Assembly (NCBI RefSeq): GCF_900113905.1
Contig: NZ_FORC01000001.1
Coordinates: forward strand, 1,052,060 to 1,116,059
DNA length: 64,000 nucleotides
Source of the DNA: Phytopseudomonas argentinensis
GTDB taxonomy: Bacteria > Pseudomonadota > Gammaproteobacteria > Pseudomonadales > Pseudomonadaceae
Direction of reading: 5' to 3'
Shown here: one piece after another, positions 63,161-64,000 of the stretch
Position numbering within the stretch: position 1 is the first letter of the stretch
Layout of the letters: the number at the start of each line of letters is the position of its first letter
Notes under the pieces: generated by a model
Told to the model about the DNA's origin: nothing
The model's database searches: none
Seen by the model: the letters and a program-made list of their open reading frames with translations, nothing else
Program-made: the position numbers and the translations under genes

Positions 63161-64000
63161 ATGCATCGTAAAAGCTGGCGCGACGCGATCGCCGCCTACT
63201 CCAGCCCCTCGACACTGGTTCTTCTGGTGCTTGGGTTCGCCGCCGGCCTGCCCTACATGTTGGTGTTCTCGACCCTGTCGGTGTGGCTGCGCGAAGCCGG
63301 CGTGGCGCGGGAAACCATCGGTTTCGCCAGCCTGATCGGCCTGGCCTACGCCTTCAAGTGGGTGTGGTCGCCGCTGCTCGATCAATGGCGCCTGCCGCTG
63401 CTGGGCAAGCTCGGCAGGCGGCGCTCCTGGCTGGTGCTGTCGCAGATCCTGATCGCCATCGGCCTGGCCGGCATGGCGTTGTGCGACCCGCACACCCACC
63501 TGACCTGGCTGATCGCCCTGGCCGTGCTGGTGGCCTTTGCCTCGGCCACCCAGGATATCGCCGTCGACGCCTACCGCCTGGAGATCGTCGACGACACCCG
63601 TCAGGCCGCCCTCGCCGCCAGCTACATGGCCGGCTACCGGGTTGCCGCGCTGCTGGCCACCGCCGGTGCGCTGTACGTCGCCGAGGGGCTGGGGTCGACC
63701 ACTCTGCTCTACCAGCACGCCGCCTGGGCCGGCACCTATCTGTTGTTCGCGCTGCTGATGCTGCCGGGCCTGTTGACCAGCCTGTGGATGAAAGAGCCGG
63801 CGGTGTCCATGAAGACCCAGCTGGCCGCCGCCAAGTATGGCTTCAGTCACCAGATCGCTTCGGTGCTGGTGCTGATCGTCCTGCTGGTGTCGGTACCGGC
63901 TATGTTCACCCAGCTTTACAACACCGACTTCCCCAGCCTGGTGACCGGCGAGGCCACCCTGCTGGATCTGCTGCTCGAGGACCGTGCCTTTCTGCGCGCC
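63161..64000 (+). CDS. ampG: AmpG-type muropeptide MFS permease, partial
   Basis: First 280 residues, cut by the window end. MFS permease opening WRDAIAAYSSPSTLVLLVLGFAAGLPYMLVFSTLSVWLREAG, with family segment SATQDIAVDAYRLEIVDDTRQAALAASYMAGYRVA. AmpG imports 1,6-anhydro-muropeptides from the periplasm for wall recycling and beta-lactamase signalling. Two ampG-like genes occur in some Pseudomonas; this one lies in the groES/fxsA/SDR neighbourhood of the functional P. aeruginosa gene (from memory). Starts at ATG 63161. Confidence 0.88.
   Translation, partial: MHRKSWRDAIAAYSSPSTLVLLVLGFAAGLPYMLVFSTLSVWLREAGVARETIGFASLIGLAYAFKWVWSPLLDQWRLPLLGKLGRRRSWLVLSQILIAIGLAGMALCDPHTHLTWLIALAVLVAFASATQDIAVDAYRLEIVDDTRQAALAASYMAGYRVAALLATAGALYVAEGLGSTTLLYQHAAWAGTYLLFALLMLPGLLTSLWMKEPAVSMKTQLAAAKYGFSHQIASVLVLIVLLVSVPAMFTQLYNTDFPSLVTGEATLLDLLLEDRAFLRA

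Overview
The window is high-GC bacterial chromosome, almost certainly from Pseudomonas in the broad sense. The evidence is the gene set (plsB, a hut cluster, mocA-xdhC, rsmJ, an RND pump with a lipoprotein adaptor, DUF4197 and DUF481 proteins), the groES-groEL / fxsA / SDR / DUF481 / ATL / ampG order at the right end, which resembles the P. aeruginosa layout as I remember it, and Pseudomonas-type intergenic palindromes. No rRNA, tRNA, CRISPR array or complete insertion sequence was found.

Left part (1-24700). A two-component pair is divergent from a PepSY / cytochrome b561 / AlkP-superfamily membrane enzyme operon, with a TTAAG-N6-CTAAG box between them. A sugar-oxidation cluster (permease, IolE-like TIM barrel, Gfo/Idh/MocA dehydrogenase) is divergent from its LacI-type regulator across a perfect 14-bp palindrome. 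Then come a metallophosphoesterase, mocA-xdhC, a small Cys-containing protein, a receiver-only regulator and a NIT-domain chemoreceptor with a convincing FliA-type promoter. AEC, CitMHS and TerC membrane proteins follow, then the prfH-rtcB ribosome rescue and RNA repair pair, a Na/Pi-type transporter and an M16 peptidase.

Accessory island (about 24700-28900). This stretch is visibly AT-richer. It holds two lipoproteins of unknown function, an orphan GAD-like/DUF1851 (T6SS-immunity-type) gene, a second small gene interrupted by an in-frame TGA, and about 550 bp without a convincing gene but full of perfect hairpins. A 20-bp direct repeat flanks the first lipoprotein gene.

Middle (29100-47544). 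plsB, a peptidoglycan-binding lipoprotein and a DUF4197 protein are followed by a repeat-rich gap, an RND pump with its adaptor and a divergent TetR regulator, and a GFA protein. The histidine-utilisation locus then reads hutI-hutG-(YjiH permease)-hutU-[repeat]-hutH-hutC. Two identical TGTATATACA palindromes precede hutI, and a Crc/Hfq-like A-rich motif with a 14-codon leader ORF precedes the permease.

Right part (47545-64000). A LysR/EamA pair, a three-subunit molybdenum aldehyde oxidoreductase (PaoABC type), rsmJ, an extensin-like protein and a PEP-mutase-family enzyme precede groES-groEL with a sigma-32-like promoter. fxsA, an SDR, a 693-bp palindromic element with 27-bp terminal inverted repeats, a DUF481 protein, an alkyltransferase-like protein and the start of ampG complete the window.

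Most notable signals: (i) a family of structured repeats, one solo copy and one inverted pair, whose stems covary between copies; (ii) the hairpin-rich element in the island; (iii) the gene broken by one TGA beside an orphan immunity gene; (iv) a YjiH permease built into a hut operon with leader-type control; (v) the prfH-rtcB module.
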